From contig CAUEYX010000012.1 in the NCBI GenBank assembly GCA_959022495.1, positions 1 through 64,000 on the forward strand: a DNA stretch of 64,000 nt. The letters are read 5' to 3'. Both the position numbers and the translations under genes were made by a program. Source of the DNA: an uncultured Lachnospiraceae bacterium. GTDB lineage: Bacteria > Bacillota > Clostridia > Lachnospirales > Lachnospiraceae. Below the pieces are notes generated by a model that saw nothing but the letters and a program-made list of their open reading frames with translations, had not been told where the DNA came from and searched no databases. Positions 40,278 through 47,479 of this stretch are shown piece after piece. Numbering within the stretch: the stretch's first letter is position 1; the number at the start of each line of letters is the position of its first letter.

Positions 40278-40640
40278 AACTTATTAAACAGTGTCCCGCT
40301 GAGTGGAACTGTACTGCATCACGAAGCGGGCTCCACTTTACCTCATCCGTTGGAATGGGTGTTCCGCAAAACGCTTCGCTCACGCAGCACAGTTCCACTC
40401 AGCGTACGCACTTCAAATAAGAAGTGTAAGTGTGCCAAGATCGGAAAGCTGCCAACTACGAGATAGGTTGCACCTCGCTTGTTTGGTCTGTTTATGCGGG
40501 GGCAATCACACAACATCCGCAGGCTTACAGATATGCGCATTAGCTGAGGTAGAGCGAAACGGCGGAATGAATGATACAAAAACAGATTTTCGTAATACAA
40601 AGTAAAATTTTTTTCATAAGATCAAGGAGGATAAACAAAA
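40278..40640 (+). other. 363-bp intergenic region with large stem-loop
   Basis: CGCTGAGTGGAACTGT (40297-40312) pairs perfectly with ACAGTTCCACTCAGCG (40389-40404). Nested GAAGCG/CGCTTC and GCGG/CCGC extend the fold. Downstream are a small hairpin ACTTC-AAATAA-GAAGT and a TGCGG/CCGCA pair (about 40494-40522). No open frame is convincing. It may be a processed RNA, an untranslated control element, or a repeat insertion within the operon. Confidence 0.6.
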
Positions 40641-41834
40641 ATGAAAACTTTACAGGATTACATCGATAAGCTGAATTCACTGAACTTTAAGGATATGTAC
40701 AACGGCGACTTCTTCCTCACATGGGAGAAGACAGACGAGGAGCTCGAGGCGGTATTTACCGTAGCTGACGCTCTTCGCTTCATGAGAGAGAACAACATTT
40801 CCACAAAGGTATTCGAGAGCGGTCTCGGCATCTCTCTGTTCCGCGACAACTCCACGCGTACCCGCTTCTCTTTCGCTTCTGCCTGCAACCTGTTAGGTCT
40901 TGAGGTTCAGGATCTGGACGAGGGTAAATCACAGGTGGCTCACGGCGAGACCGTCCGCGAGACAGCGAACATGATCTCCTTCATGGCTGACGTGATCGGT
41001 ATCCGCGACGATATGTACATCGGCAAGGGAAATGCTTACATGCATGAGGTTGTTGACGCTGTGACACAGGGAAATAAGGACGGTATTCTTGAGCAGAAAC
41101 CGACGCTTGTCAACCTGCAGTGCGACATCGACCACCCGACACAGGCAATGGCTGACATGCTCCACATCATCCATGAGTTCGGCGGCGTAGAGAATCTGAA
41201 AGGCAAGAAGATCGCCATGACATGGGCTTACTCTCCGTCCTACGGCAAGCCGCTCTCCGTTCCCCAGGGAATCATCGGACTGATGACACGTTTCGGAATG
41301 GACGTTGTACTTGCTCATCCGGAAGGATACGAGGTATTCCCGGAGGTCGAGGCAGTCGCTGCTGAGAACGCGAAGAAATCCGGCGGTACCTTCACAAAGA
41401 CAAACGACATGGCAGAGGCATTCAAGGATGCTGACATCGTATATCCGAAGAGCTGGGCTCCGTTCGCTGCAATGGAGAAACGTACAGAACTCTACGGAAA
41501 CGGCGACTTCGACGGAATCAAGGCTCTGGAGCAGGAGCTCCTTGCTCAGAACGCGCAGCATAAAGACTGGGCCTGCACAGAGGAACTGATGAAGACGACA
41601 AAGGACGGCAAGGCACTCTACATGCACTGCCTGCCGGCTGACATCACAGGCGTAAGCTGCGAAGAGGGCGAGGTTGACGCAAGCGTATTCGACCGCTACA
41701 GAGACCCGCTTTACAAAGAGGCGAGCTACAAGCCGTACATCATCGCTGCCATGATCTTCCTCGCGAAGTTCGCTGATCCGGCTGACATCCTCAAGAAGCT
41801 GGAAGAAAAAGGCACACCGCGCGTTTTTAAGTAA
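40641..41834 (+). CDS. ygeW: YgeW, knotted carbamoyltransferase
   Basis: 397 residues, an aspartate/ornithine carbamoyltransferase relative. The carbamoyl-phosphate motif is DNSTRTRFSFASA (about 71-83). HPTQAMADMLHII (about 154) and HCLPADITG (about 332) carry the other conserved residues. YgeW forms its own subfamily; its acceptor is not ornithine and is believed to be a ureido intermediate of purine breakdown, run in the direction that yields carbamoyl phosphate. AAGGAGGATAAACAAAA precedes the ATG. Confidence 0.9.
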   Translation: MKTLQDYIDKLNSLNFKDMYNGDFFLTWEKTDEELEAVFTVADALRFMRENNISTKVFESGLGISLFRDNSTRTRFSFASACNLLGLEVQDLDEGKSQVAHGETVRETANMISFMADVIGIRDDMYIGKGNAYMHEVVDAVTQGNKDGILEQKPTLVNLQCDIDHPTQAMADMLHIIHEFGGVENLKGKKIAMTWAYSPSYGKPLSVPQGIIGLMTRFGMDVVLAHPEGYEVFPEVEAVAAENAKKSGGTFTKTNDMAEAFKDADIVYPKSWAPFAAMEKRTELYGNGDFDGIKALEQELLAQNAQHKDWACTEELMKTTKDGKALYMHCLPADITGVSCEEGEVDASVFDRYRDPLYKEASYKPYIIAAMIFLAKFADPADILKKLEEKGTPRVFK

Positions 41835-41937
41835 GATCATCAGATCAGATACGAAAACATCCACGGGGCAGACAGGATTCTGCCCCGAAAATAATCGAAC
41901 AGATTACAATATCAATGATATCAGGAGGTAATACACC

Positions 41938-42318
41938 ATGTTAAAATATGTTGACACAAAGAACGCACCTGCAGCCATCGGACCGTACTCACAGGGGATC
42001 ATCCTCAACGGCATCGCATTCTTCTCCGGACAGATCCCGCTCTCTCCGGAGACCGGCGAAGTAGTCGGGACAACAATTGAAGAGCAGACAGAGCAGGTAA
42101 TGCAGAATGTCAAAGCACTTCTTGAGAGCCAGGGCGCCGACTTTACAGACGTTGTAAAAACAACCTGCTTCCTTGCAGACATGGGCGATTTCGCAGCATT
42201 TAACGAAATCTATGCGAAATACTTCACAGGCAAACCGGCACGCTCCTGCGTTGCTGTAAAAGCACTTCCGAAGGGAGTTCTCTGTGAGGTAGAGACCATC
42301 GCCGCTGTGAAAGAATAA
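41938..42318 (+). CDS. ridA: RidA family enamine/imine deaminase
   Basis: 126 residues, the standard RidA length. GPYSQGIILNG, FFSGQIPLSPETGEVVG and the catalytic Arg in PARSCVAVKALPKG (about 102) with the downstream Glu in CEVETIAAVKE are all kept. RidA hydrolyses 2-aminoacrylate and related enamines released by PLP enzymes. YgeX in the same operon makes 2-aminoacrylate, so RidA probably clears it here. AGGAGGTAATACACC precedes the ATG; carbamate kinase starts 16 bp after the stop. Confidence 0.9.
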   Translation: MLKYVDTKNAPAAIGPYSQGIILNGIAFFSGQIPLSPETGEVVGTTIEEQTEQVMQNVKALLESQGADFTDVVKTTCFLADMGDFAAFNEIYAKYFTGKPARSCVAVKALPKGVLCEVETIAAVKE

Positions 42319-42334
42319 AACGCAGGAGGACGCT

Positions 42335-43279
42335 ATGGAAAAGAAAAAACGTATCGTCATTGCCCTGGGCGGGAACGCCCTTGGCAATACCCTGCCGGAA
42401 CAGATGAAAGCTGTAAAGATCACATCCAAAGCAATCGTTGATCTTATTGAAGAAGGTTGCGAGGTCGTCGTAGCACACGGCAACGGTCCCCAGGTTGGCA
42501 TGGTAAACAATGCCATGATCGCGCTCACACATGAAGATCCGCAGCAGCCGAACACACCGCTCTCCGTCTGTGTGGCGATGAGCCAGGCGTACATCGGCTA
42601 CGACCTTCAGAACGCGCTCCGTGAAGAGCTTTTAAACAGAGGCATCACGGACATCCCGGTGGCGACCATGATCACACAGGTCCGCGTAGACCCGGAAGAT
42701 CCGGCATTCGCAAATCCGTCCAAACCCATCGGACGCTTCATGACTGAGGAACAGGCGGACATGATGGCTGAGAAATACGATTACATCATGAAAGAGGACG
42801 CAGGGCGCGGCTACCGCCGTGTGGTTGCATCCCCGAAACCACAGGAAATCGTAGAGATCGGAACGATCCGCACTATGGTCAACTCCGGCGACCTTGTCAT
42901 CGCCTGCGGAGGCGGCGGTATTCCCGTCACACGTCAGGGCAACCACTTAAAGGGTGCCAGCGCAGTCATTGATAAAGACTTCGCAAGCTGCCTGATGGCA
43001 AAGGAACTGGACGCTGACTTCCTCATCATCCTCACCGCAGTGGAGAAAGCAGCCATCAACTACGGAAAACCAGATGAGAAATGGCTGGGCGACATCACAG
43101 TAGACGAGGCGAAGCAGTACATCGAGGAAGGACATTTCGCGCCGGGCTCCATGCTGCCGAAGGTACAGGCAGCGGTTGACTTCGCGGAATCCAAGCCGGG
43201 CAGACAGGCACTGATCACACTGCTCGAGAAGGCAAAAGACGGAATCCTCGGTAAGACCGGAACAAGAATCCATCTGTAA
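42335..43279 (+). CDS. arcC: Carbamate kinase
   Basis: 314 residues of the amino-acid kinase fold: VIALGGNALGNTLPEQ (about 6-21), VVAHGNGPQVGMVNNA, IACGGGGIPVTRQGNHLKGA (about 189-208), DADFLIILTAVEKA. It converts carbamoyl phosphate and ADP into ATP, CO2 and ammonia. Placed after ygeW, it is the energy-recovering last step of the pathway (YqeA in E. coli). AGGAGGACGCT precedes the ATG and a perfect terminator follows. Confidence 0.95.
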   Translation: MEKKKRIVIALGGNALGNTLPEQMKAVKITSKAIVDLIEEGCEVVVAHGNGPQVGMVNNAMIALTHEDPQQPNTPLSVCVAMSQAYIGYDLQNALREELLNRGITDIPVATMITQVRVDPEDPAFANPSKPIGRFMTEEQADMMAEKYDYIMKEDAGRGYRRVVASPKPQEIVEIGTIRTMVNSGDLVIACGGGGIPVTRQGNHLKGASAVIDKDFASCLMAKELDADFLIILTAVEKAAINYGKPDEKWLGDITVDEAKQYIEEGHFAPGSMLPKVQAAVDFAESKPGRQALITLLEKAKDGILGKTGTRIHL

Positions 43280-43333
43280 AAGCGCATAAAATCATATTGT
43301 ATGCTATGATAAATCCAAACTCCTAAAATAATA

Positions 43334-43385
43334 CAAGAGAAGAAGCCGGAAATAATAAAGCTGTTTCCGGCTTCTTCTCTTGTTG
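43334..43385 (+). terminator. Terminator of the ygeX-arcC arm
   Basis: A perfect 19-bp stem CAAGAGAAGAAGCCGGAAA / TTTCCGGCTTCTTCTCTTG with an 11-nt loop, then TTGTTTC. Confidence 0.85.
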
Positions 43386-43561
43386 TTTCTATATCCATTT
43401 ATTAAAAAGCAATGATTCCTGGCATTTTTACATTTTTTGTTCTTTCCCTGTTATAATTCAAAACTAAACTATTATCATTTAAAATTATACGTATTGCGTA
43501 TTATTATATAAAGGAGGAAAGTACCTTGCCGATAATGCCAAACGAAATGGAGGTAATCAAT

Positions 43562-43981
43562 ATGTTATCAGCATATCCGGCATGCTTTTTTAAAGAAAAC
43601 GATACTTATTCTGTCATCTTTCCGGACTTAAACTGGCTCTCTACCTGCGGCGAAACTCTCGAAATGGCATTTGAAATGGCAATCGAGTGTCTGGCAGGTT
43701 ATCTTTATATGAATGAAAAAGAAAATCTATCTGCCCCTGCACCCTCTTCACTCTCCGATATCAACATTCAGGAGATCGCTGCAGAGTTAGAAATCAGCCC
43801 GGAAGAGTCATTCGTAAACATGGTAACAGTCAATGTAAAAGAATACGCGAAAAGCCATTTTGAAAAGCCGGTCAAGAAAACACTTTCTATACCGGCATGG
43901 CTCAATACCGTGGCTATGGAACGTAATATCAACTTCTCACAGGTTCTTCAAGAAGCACTGCTCTTAAAAATAAAACAATGA
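43562..43981 (+). CDS. HicB-like protein without an evident HicA partner
   Basis: 139 residues. The N-terminus has the HicB partial RNase-H pattern: 'LSAYPACFFKENDTYSVIFP' then LNWLSTCGETLEMAFEMAIECLAGYL. The C-terminal part (PVKKTLSIPAWLNTVAMERNINFSQVLQEAL) is a ribbon-helix-helix/Xre-like DNA-binding tail seen in many HicB proteins. ATG 43562 is preceded by GGAGG; a TTG at 43526 with AAAGGAGG could start a longer form. No HicA-sized frame lies within 250 bp on either side, so it may be an orphan antitoxin or a stand-alone regulator. Confidence 0.7.
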   Translation: MLSAYPACFFKENDTYSVIFPDLNWLSTCGETLEMAFEMAIECLAGYLYMNEKENLSAPAPSSLSDINIQEIAAELEISPEESFVNMVTVNVKEYAKSHFEKPVKKTLSIPAWLNTVAMERNINFSQVLQEALLLKIKQ

Positions 43982-43990
43982 CTCTTAGAT

Positions 43991-44035
43991 AATGGCTCCG
44001 AACCGAATCAAAGGTTTTGGAGCTTCATACTTTTT
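43991..44035 (+). terminator. Probable terminator of the HicB-like gene
   Basis: GGCTCCGAACC pairs with GGTTTTGGAGC (one bulge), followed by TTCATACTTTTTTA. Confidence 0.5.
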
Positions 44036-44148
44036 TATCTGTTTGTTCATAATCCATTCAAAACTTCATCACAATTTTTCCACATCTATTTTCTATACTA
44101 TAATTGTTCTTAAGAAGAACACTTTTTCATAAACTTTTTCCCCCTTTG

Positions 44149-44180
44149 AGTCACGTATTTACGTGACTCTTCCTTTTTGC
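44149..44180. terminator. Second hairpin in the gap
   Basis: GAGTCACG-TATTTA-CGTGACTC followed by TTCCTTTTT on the plus strand. No gene directly precedes it; it may belong to a small RNA starting in 44040-44140, or be a remnant. Confidence 0.5.
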
Positions 44181-44203
44181 AAAATTTTCTGACAATAATA
44201 CTC

Positions 44204-44243
44204 AACGGGGTCAGGCCCCTCCAGAAAGGTGCCTGACCCCGTT
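44204..44243. repeat. GGTGCCTGACCCC family palindrome, second copy
   Basis: AACGGGGTCAGGC (44204-44216) and GCCTGACCCCGTT (44231-44243) enclose a 14-nt loop that contains AGGT. The arms share the core GGGGTCAGGC with 10910-10949, and GTTCACA follows both. Confidence 0.8.
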
Positions 44244-44259
44244 CACATATTTTTCACAA

Positions 44260-44793
44260 TTATCCGATCACTCTTCCCCGCATCCTGCCCCATATGTGGG
44301 CCTGCGCATATTCGTATGCTCTGTCATATATGAACAGGCCGATCTGCCCCCCGACAAGGACAACGATCAGCACGGTGTCTGTCACTGCCCGCGAGAAGAG
44401 CATATCCCGGAAGATAAGCACAATTGGTATATATGCAATATTAAATATGAGATATTTTGAAATCCAGAAAACAGCCCGGCGTTTTATAATCCCGGGATGC
44501 TTCTCCAGCCATCTCCAGACAGCCTCGATTCCCCAGATATAGAACCCCATAGCCGTGAATGTCAATACATAAAACTTATTCGGCGCAGTGATAAATCCAA
44601 GCAGAACCGCCGCAATGTAAAACGCTGCACCTGCTTTCAATCCGAACTCACGCACAACAATCCCCACAAAAAAGGATGCCGCCGCGAGGAGGAATAATGT
44701 ACTCGTCTCAATGATACTTCCAAGTGCCATAAAAACAACTGTCAGCGCCAGCAGCAGACCGCCAAACGCCAAAGTTCTCGCCTTTACATGCAT
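44260..44793 (-). CDS. Integral membrane protein of unknown function
   Basis: 177 residues with about five or six hydrophobic helices: LAFGGLLLALTVVFMALGSI, FLLAAASFFVGIVV, AAFYIAAVLLGFITA, LIFNIAYIPIVLIF, DTVLIVVLVGGQIGLFIY. The N-terminal pattern vaguely recalls S-components or DUF2232-type proteins, but I cannot assign it. ATG 44793 has GGAGGAG 10 nt upstream and overlaps the end of the DnaJ-like gene, so the two are co-translated. Confidence 0.6.
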   Translation of the reverse strand: MHVKARTLAFGGLLLALTVVFMALGSIIETSTLFLLAAASFFVGIVVREFGLKAGAAFYIAAVLLGFITAPNKFYVLTFTAMGFYIWGIEAVWRWLEKHPGIIKRRAVFWISKYLIFNIAYIPIVLIFRDMLFSRAVTDTVLIVVLVGGQIGLFIYDRAYEYAQAHIWGRMRGRVIG

Positions 44794-45482
44794 GAACAAA
44801 GATCTCCTCCCATACATTCACACAACTGGTCCGCAATACACAGGTCACAGCACATATTACCTGTGCCGCATGAACCGCCGCCCATGCCGTATCCGCTGCC
44901 ATAGCCGCTGTTCTGATATCTCTGGCTGCTGAACTCAAGCTGGTTTAAAAGCTGCCTGTATTGAAGGTTATTTGGTTCCATATTCACAGCCTGTGCCGCA
45001 TGATCACGCGCCAGCACGTTATTGCCCAGTCCGACATTGGCGCATCCGCTCAGGTAATACCACAGCGCGGACCTCTCCGGCACCTGATCCAATGTGTTGA
45101 GTGCCTCACGGAAACGCCTGCTGTTGATATAATTCATTGCCGCCTGGAGTCTGGGATCAGACTGCGCGTTCTGACTGCTGCCATAACTGCCGGAACTTCC
45201 TCCATATCCATATCCCGCATATCCGCCGGAACTGCCGGCTCCCCCACCATAGGATGAGCCGCCGTAGGAATATCCTCCGGTTCCACCTGCGGAACGCTCA
45301 TGCATGATCGTATCATACGCCTCCTGGACTTCCTTGAATTTTTCTTCCGCCAGATCCGCCAGCGGATTGTCCACATTCGCGTCCGGGTGATATTTCCTGG
45401 TCAGGTCCCGGTACGCTTTCTTTATCTCATCATCCGATGCGCTGGGGGATACGCCCAGCACATCATATGGGTTTTTCGCCAT
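44784..45482 (-). CDS. J-domain protein with Cys-rich tail
   Basis: 232 residues. An N-terminal J domain (MAKNPYDVLGVSPSASDDEI, HPD in KYHPDANVD at about 35) is followed by a Gly/Ser/Tyr-rich stretch (about 70-105) and a TPR-like helical part (SRRFREALNTLDQVPERSALWYYLSGCANVGLGNNVLA). The last 30 residues carry nine Cys (CGTGNMCCDLCIADQLCE, CMGGDLCSCM). It would stimulate an Hsp70 ATPase; the Cys-rich tail suggests metal binding or tethering. ATG 45482 follows GAGGAG. It overlaps both neighbours, in an operon with the DUF5685 gene. Confidence 0.8.
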   Translation of the reverse strand: MAKNPYDVLGVSPSASDDEIKKAYRDLTRKYHPDANVDNPLADLAEEKFKEVQEAYDTIMHERSAGGTGGYSYGGSSYGGGAGSSGGYAGYGYGGSSGSYGSSQNAQSDPRLQAAMNYINSRRFREALNTLDQVPERSALWYYLSGCANVGLGNNVLARDHAAQAVNMEPNNLQYRQLLNQLEFSSQRYQNSGYGSGYGMGGGSCGTGNMCCDLCIADQLCECMGGDLCSCM

Positions 45483-46314
45483 TTTTATGCTCCTCACTTT
45501 TCTTCATCTGTATCTTATTATAACGATTCCAGACTCCATCATACAATATATTGCGCAAAATGTCCACATCAACGAGACACGGCAGCCGCTCAAATTCTGC
45601 GGTGCTCTCCGCGATCATCATGCACAGGATCTGCTTCATCCGCTCCTCATAATCTTCCCTTCCATAGACTTCGGTCAACGGATTGTACCTTCCCTTTTCC
45701 AGGTCTTCCGGGAGATCTTCATAAGCATCCATAATATAAATAAATTTCCCGAGAAAGAATCCCATTTTCCGCAGATTCCTCTCCCAGATATCTTCCTGGT
45801 ACACGAACAGCTCTTCCATCAGCCTGCCAAAACAGCCTGCCGTCCGGTCGATATCCGTGCTCTTTTCCTTCTCACACTGCGCCAGTTCTTTCAATGAGGC
45901 CTGGATCACCCTGCTCTGCCTTGGATATGCCTCCGTTATCTGCCTGGCCTTCCCGTGCACCAGGCTCTTTGTCACAAGACTTGTAAACTTCCGCTCATCC
46001 TGCCAGTCGTCCTCCATATGATAATACGCGAGAAGCACATTCATCGCCGCGGCATATCCCGTTATATCATTGGTCAGCATCATCTGCTTCTTCACGGGGT
46101 GGACCTTGCAGCGGTGCTGTTCCATCTCTGCCAGGTTCTCATACAGGGATGACAGCAGAATTACCGCGAATGTCATGTCATAAGTAAGAGTCATCTGCCC
46201 CATAAATCCGTACTTTTCCTTCAATACACGGCACAGCCCGCAGTAGTATGCTTTATACTTTTTTAAATCTTTTACTTTCAGTTCTGGTTCGTATATTGTC
46301 ACATAACCAAACAT
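45463..46314 (-). CDS. DUF5685 family protein
   Basis: 283 residues starting 'MFGYVTIYEPELKVKDLKKY', then KAYYCGLCRVLKEKYGFMGQM, a pattern I associate with DUF5685. Two conserved Cys (CGLC) lie near residue 27, followed by an all-helical body (DDWQDERKFTSLVTKSLV; DAYEDLPEDLEKGRYNPL) reminiscent of terpene-synthase-like helices. ATG 46314 is preceded by AGGAGG. It is commonly found next to a J-domain protein, as here. Function unknown. Confidence 0.75.
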   Translation of the reverse strand: MFGYVTIYEPELKVKDLKKYKAYYCGLCRVLKEKYGFMGQMTLTYDMTFAVILLSSLYENLAEMEQHRCKVHPVKKQMMLTNDITGYAAAMNVLLAYYHMEDDWQDERKFTSLVTKSLVHGKARQITEAYPRQSRVIQASLKELAQCEKEKSTDIDRTAGCFGRLMEELFVYQEDIWERNLRKMGFFLGKFIYIMDAYEDLPEDLEKGRYNPLTEVYGREDYEERMKQILCMMIAESTAEFERLPCLVDVDILRNILYDGVWNRYNKIQMKKSEEHKNGEKPI

Positions 46315-46350
46315 GTTCTGCCTCCTGTCCAAAAATTCCCTGCAGCGCAG

Positions 46351-46530
46351 GGCAGGGCGATATAATCGCCCTGGATCGCACATCGTGCGAGCATTATACC
46401 ACAAGCGCAGGAAAGGAAGCGCCCGACAGGGCATTTTCTTTCCAAGCGGTGGCTCACGGTATAATCCCCATGTAATGGGGCAGGGCGATATAATCGCCCT
46501 GGATCGCACATCGTGCGATCATTATACCAT
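46351..46530 (-). repeat. Duplicated promoter-plus-hairpin units
   Basis: A unit of about 51 bp occurs at 46351-46402 and 46480-46530 with two or three differences. On the minus strand each has TGGTATAAT (extended -10), then hairpin ATCGCAC-GAT-GTGCGAT (imperfect in the left copy), then CAGGGCGAT-TAT-ATCGCCCTG. A third, shorter unit CCCCAT-TAC-ATGGGG beside ATTATACC lies at 46461-46480. They lead into the DUF5685/DnaJ operon. Confidence 0.75.
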
Positions 46531-46642
46531 GTACCGCGAGAGAGAATTATAATTTTTTTATGAAATACATGTGTGAAATCTGCAGAAGCGGCACTGTTCC
46601 CTCATAATCGTAAAATTCAGCCTGCGAAGAAACGCGCAAGAC

Positions 46643-46694
46643 TGTCAACCTTCCTCATTGTTTGGTTGACAGTCAACCCTCTTTGTCCTATACT
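46643..46694 (+). promoter_or_regulatory. bioY promoter with BirA-type operator
   Basis: TGTCAACC (46643-46650) and GGTTGACA (46664-46671) form an inverted repeat with a 13-bp gap, as in BirA/biotin operators of Firmicutes. The right arm overlaps -35 TTGACA (46666-46671); 17 bp later is TATACT (46689-46694). Confidence 0.75.
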
Positions 46695-46775
46695 GGAAAG
46701 GCAGACTGCTCTTTGCCGCTGCCCACAATCATTTTTAAGCTGAATTACTTATTTTTGAAAGAAGGTTATATAAAC

Positions 46776-47351
46776 ATGAAAAAGACTGACACATTGCCTC
46801 AACAGCCTATTACACGTACAAGGCAGATCACTTTGATTGGTTTTATGGCCGCTATACTCTGTATTATCGGCCCCTTATCGATACCTCTTCCATTCAGTCC
46901 TGTCCCCATTTCTCTTACGAATTTTGTCGTTTTCTTCGCGATTTATCTGCTCGGGATCAAAAACGGCACCATCTGCTTCCTTGTGTATCTCTGTCTCGGC
47001 ATTGCCGGTCTCCCTGTATTCTCCGGCTTTTCCGGCGGTCTTAACAAGCTAGCCGGACCGACAGGCGGCTACCTGATCGGGTTCATTTTTCTCGCACTGA
47101 TACAGGGGCTTCTAATGAAGCTTTTTCCCGGTAAAAATACTGCCGCGGTCTTTGGCATGATCGTCGGCATGGCTGTGTGCTATCTTTTTGGAACTGTCTG
47201 GCTTTCCATGCAGATGGAACTGACTTTTGGTTCTGCCGCCGCCATCGGCGTTCTTCCTTACCTGCCGGGTGATGGGATAAAAATCATCCTTGCCGCCATA
47301 GCCGGACCAAAATTAAAGCAGGCAGTTGAAAAAGCCGGTTCAGGCATCTAA
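46776..47351 (+). CDS. bioY: Biotin ECF transporter S component BioY
   Basis: 191 residues with about six hydrophobic helices. BioY features are 'IPLPFSPVPISLTNFVVFFA', VYLCLGIAGLPVFSGFSGGLNKLAGPTGGYLIGFI and 'LPYLPGDGIKIILAAIAGPK'. It binds biotin and works with the shared EcfAA'T module encoded elsewhere. ATG 46776 follows GAAGGTT; an upstream in-frame start has no ribosome-binding site. The BirA-type operator in its promoter indicates repression when biotin is plentiful. Confidence 0.9.
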   Translation: MKKTDTLPQQPITRTRQITLIGFMAAILCIIGPLSIPLPFSPVPISLTNFVVFFAIYLLGIKNGTICFLVYLCLGIAGLPVFSGFSGGLNKLAGPTGGYLIGFIFLALIQGLLMKLFPGKNTAAVFGMIVGMAVCYLFGTVWLSMQMELTFGSAAAIGVLPYLPGDGIKIILAAIAGPKLKQAVEKAGSGI

Positions 47352-47403
47352 ACGCTCTTCCTCCATCACTGATCCCAAACGGTATATCCAGCTTAAACAG
47401 GAA

Positions 47404-47445
47404 ACGGCCGGGCAGAGTTTTGACCCCCAGCCCAGCCGTACATAA
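47404..47445. terminator. Hairpin between convergent genes
   Basis: ACGGCCGGGC / GCCCAGCCGT (one mismatch) with a 16-nt loop between bioY and the ABC permease. The T run is weak, so termination is only probable. Confidence 0.4.
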
Positions 47446-47479
47446 TTTCCCGCATAATATATTAAGTTCATGTGTGTTG

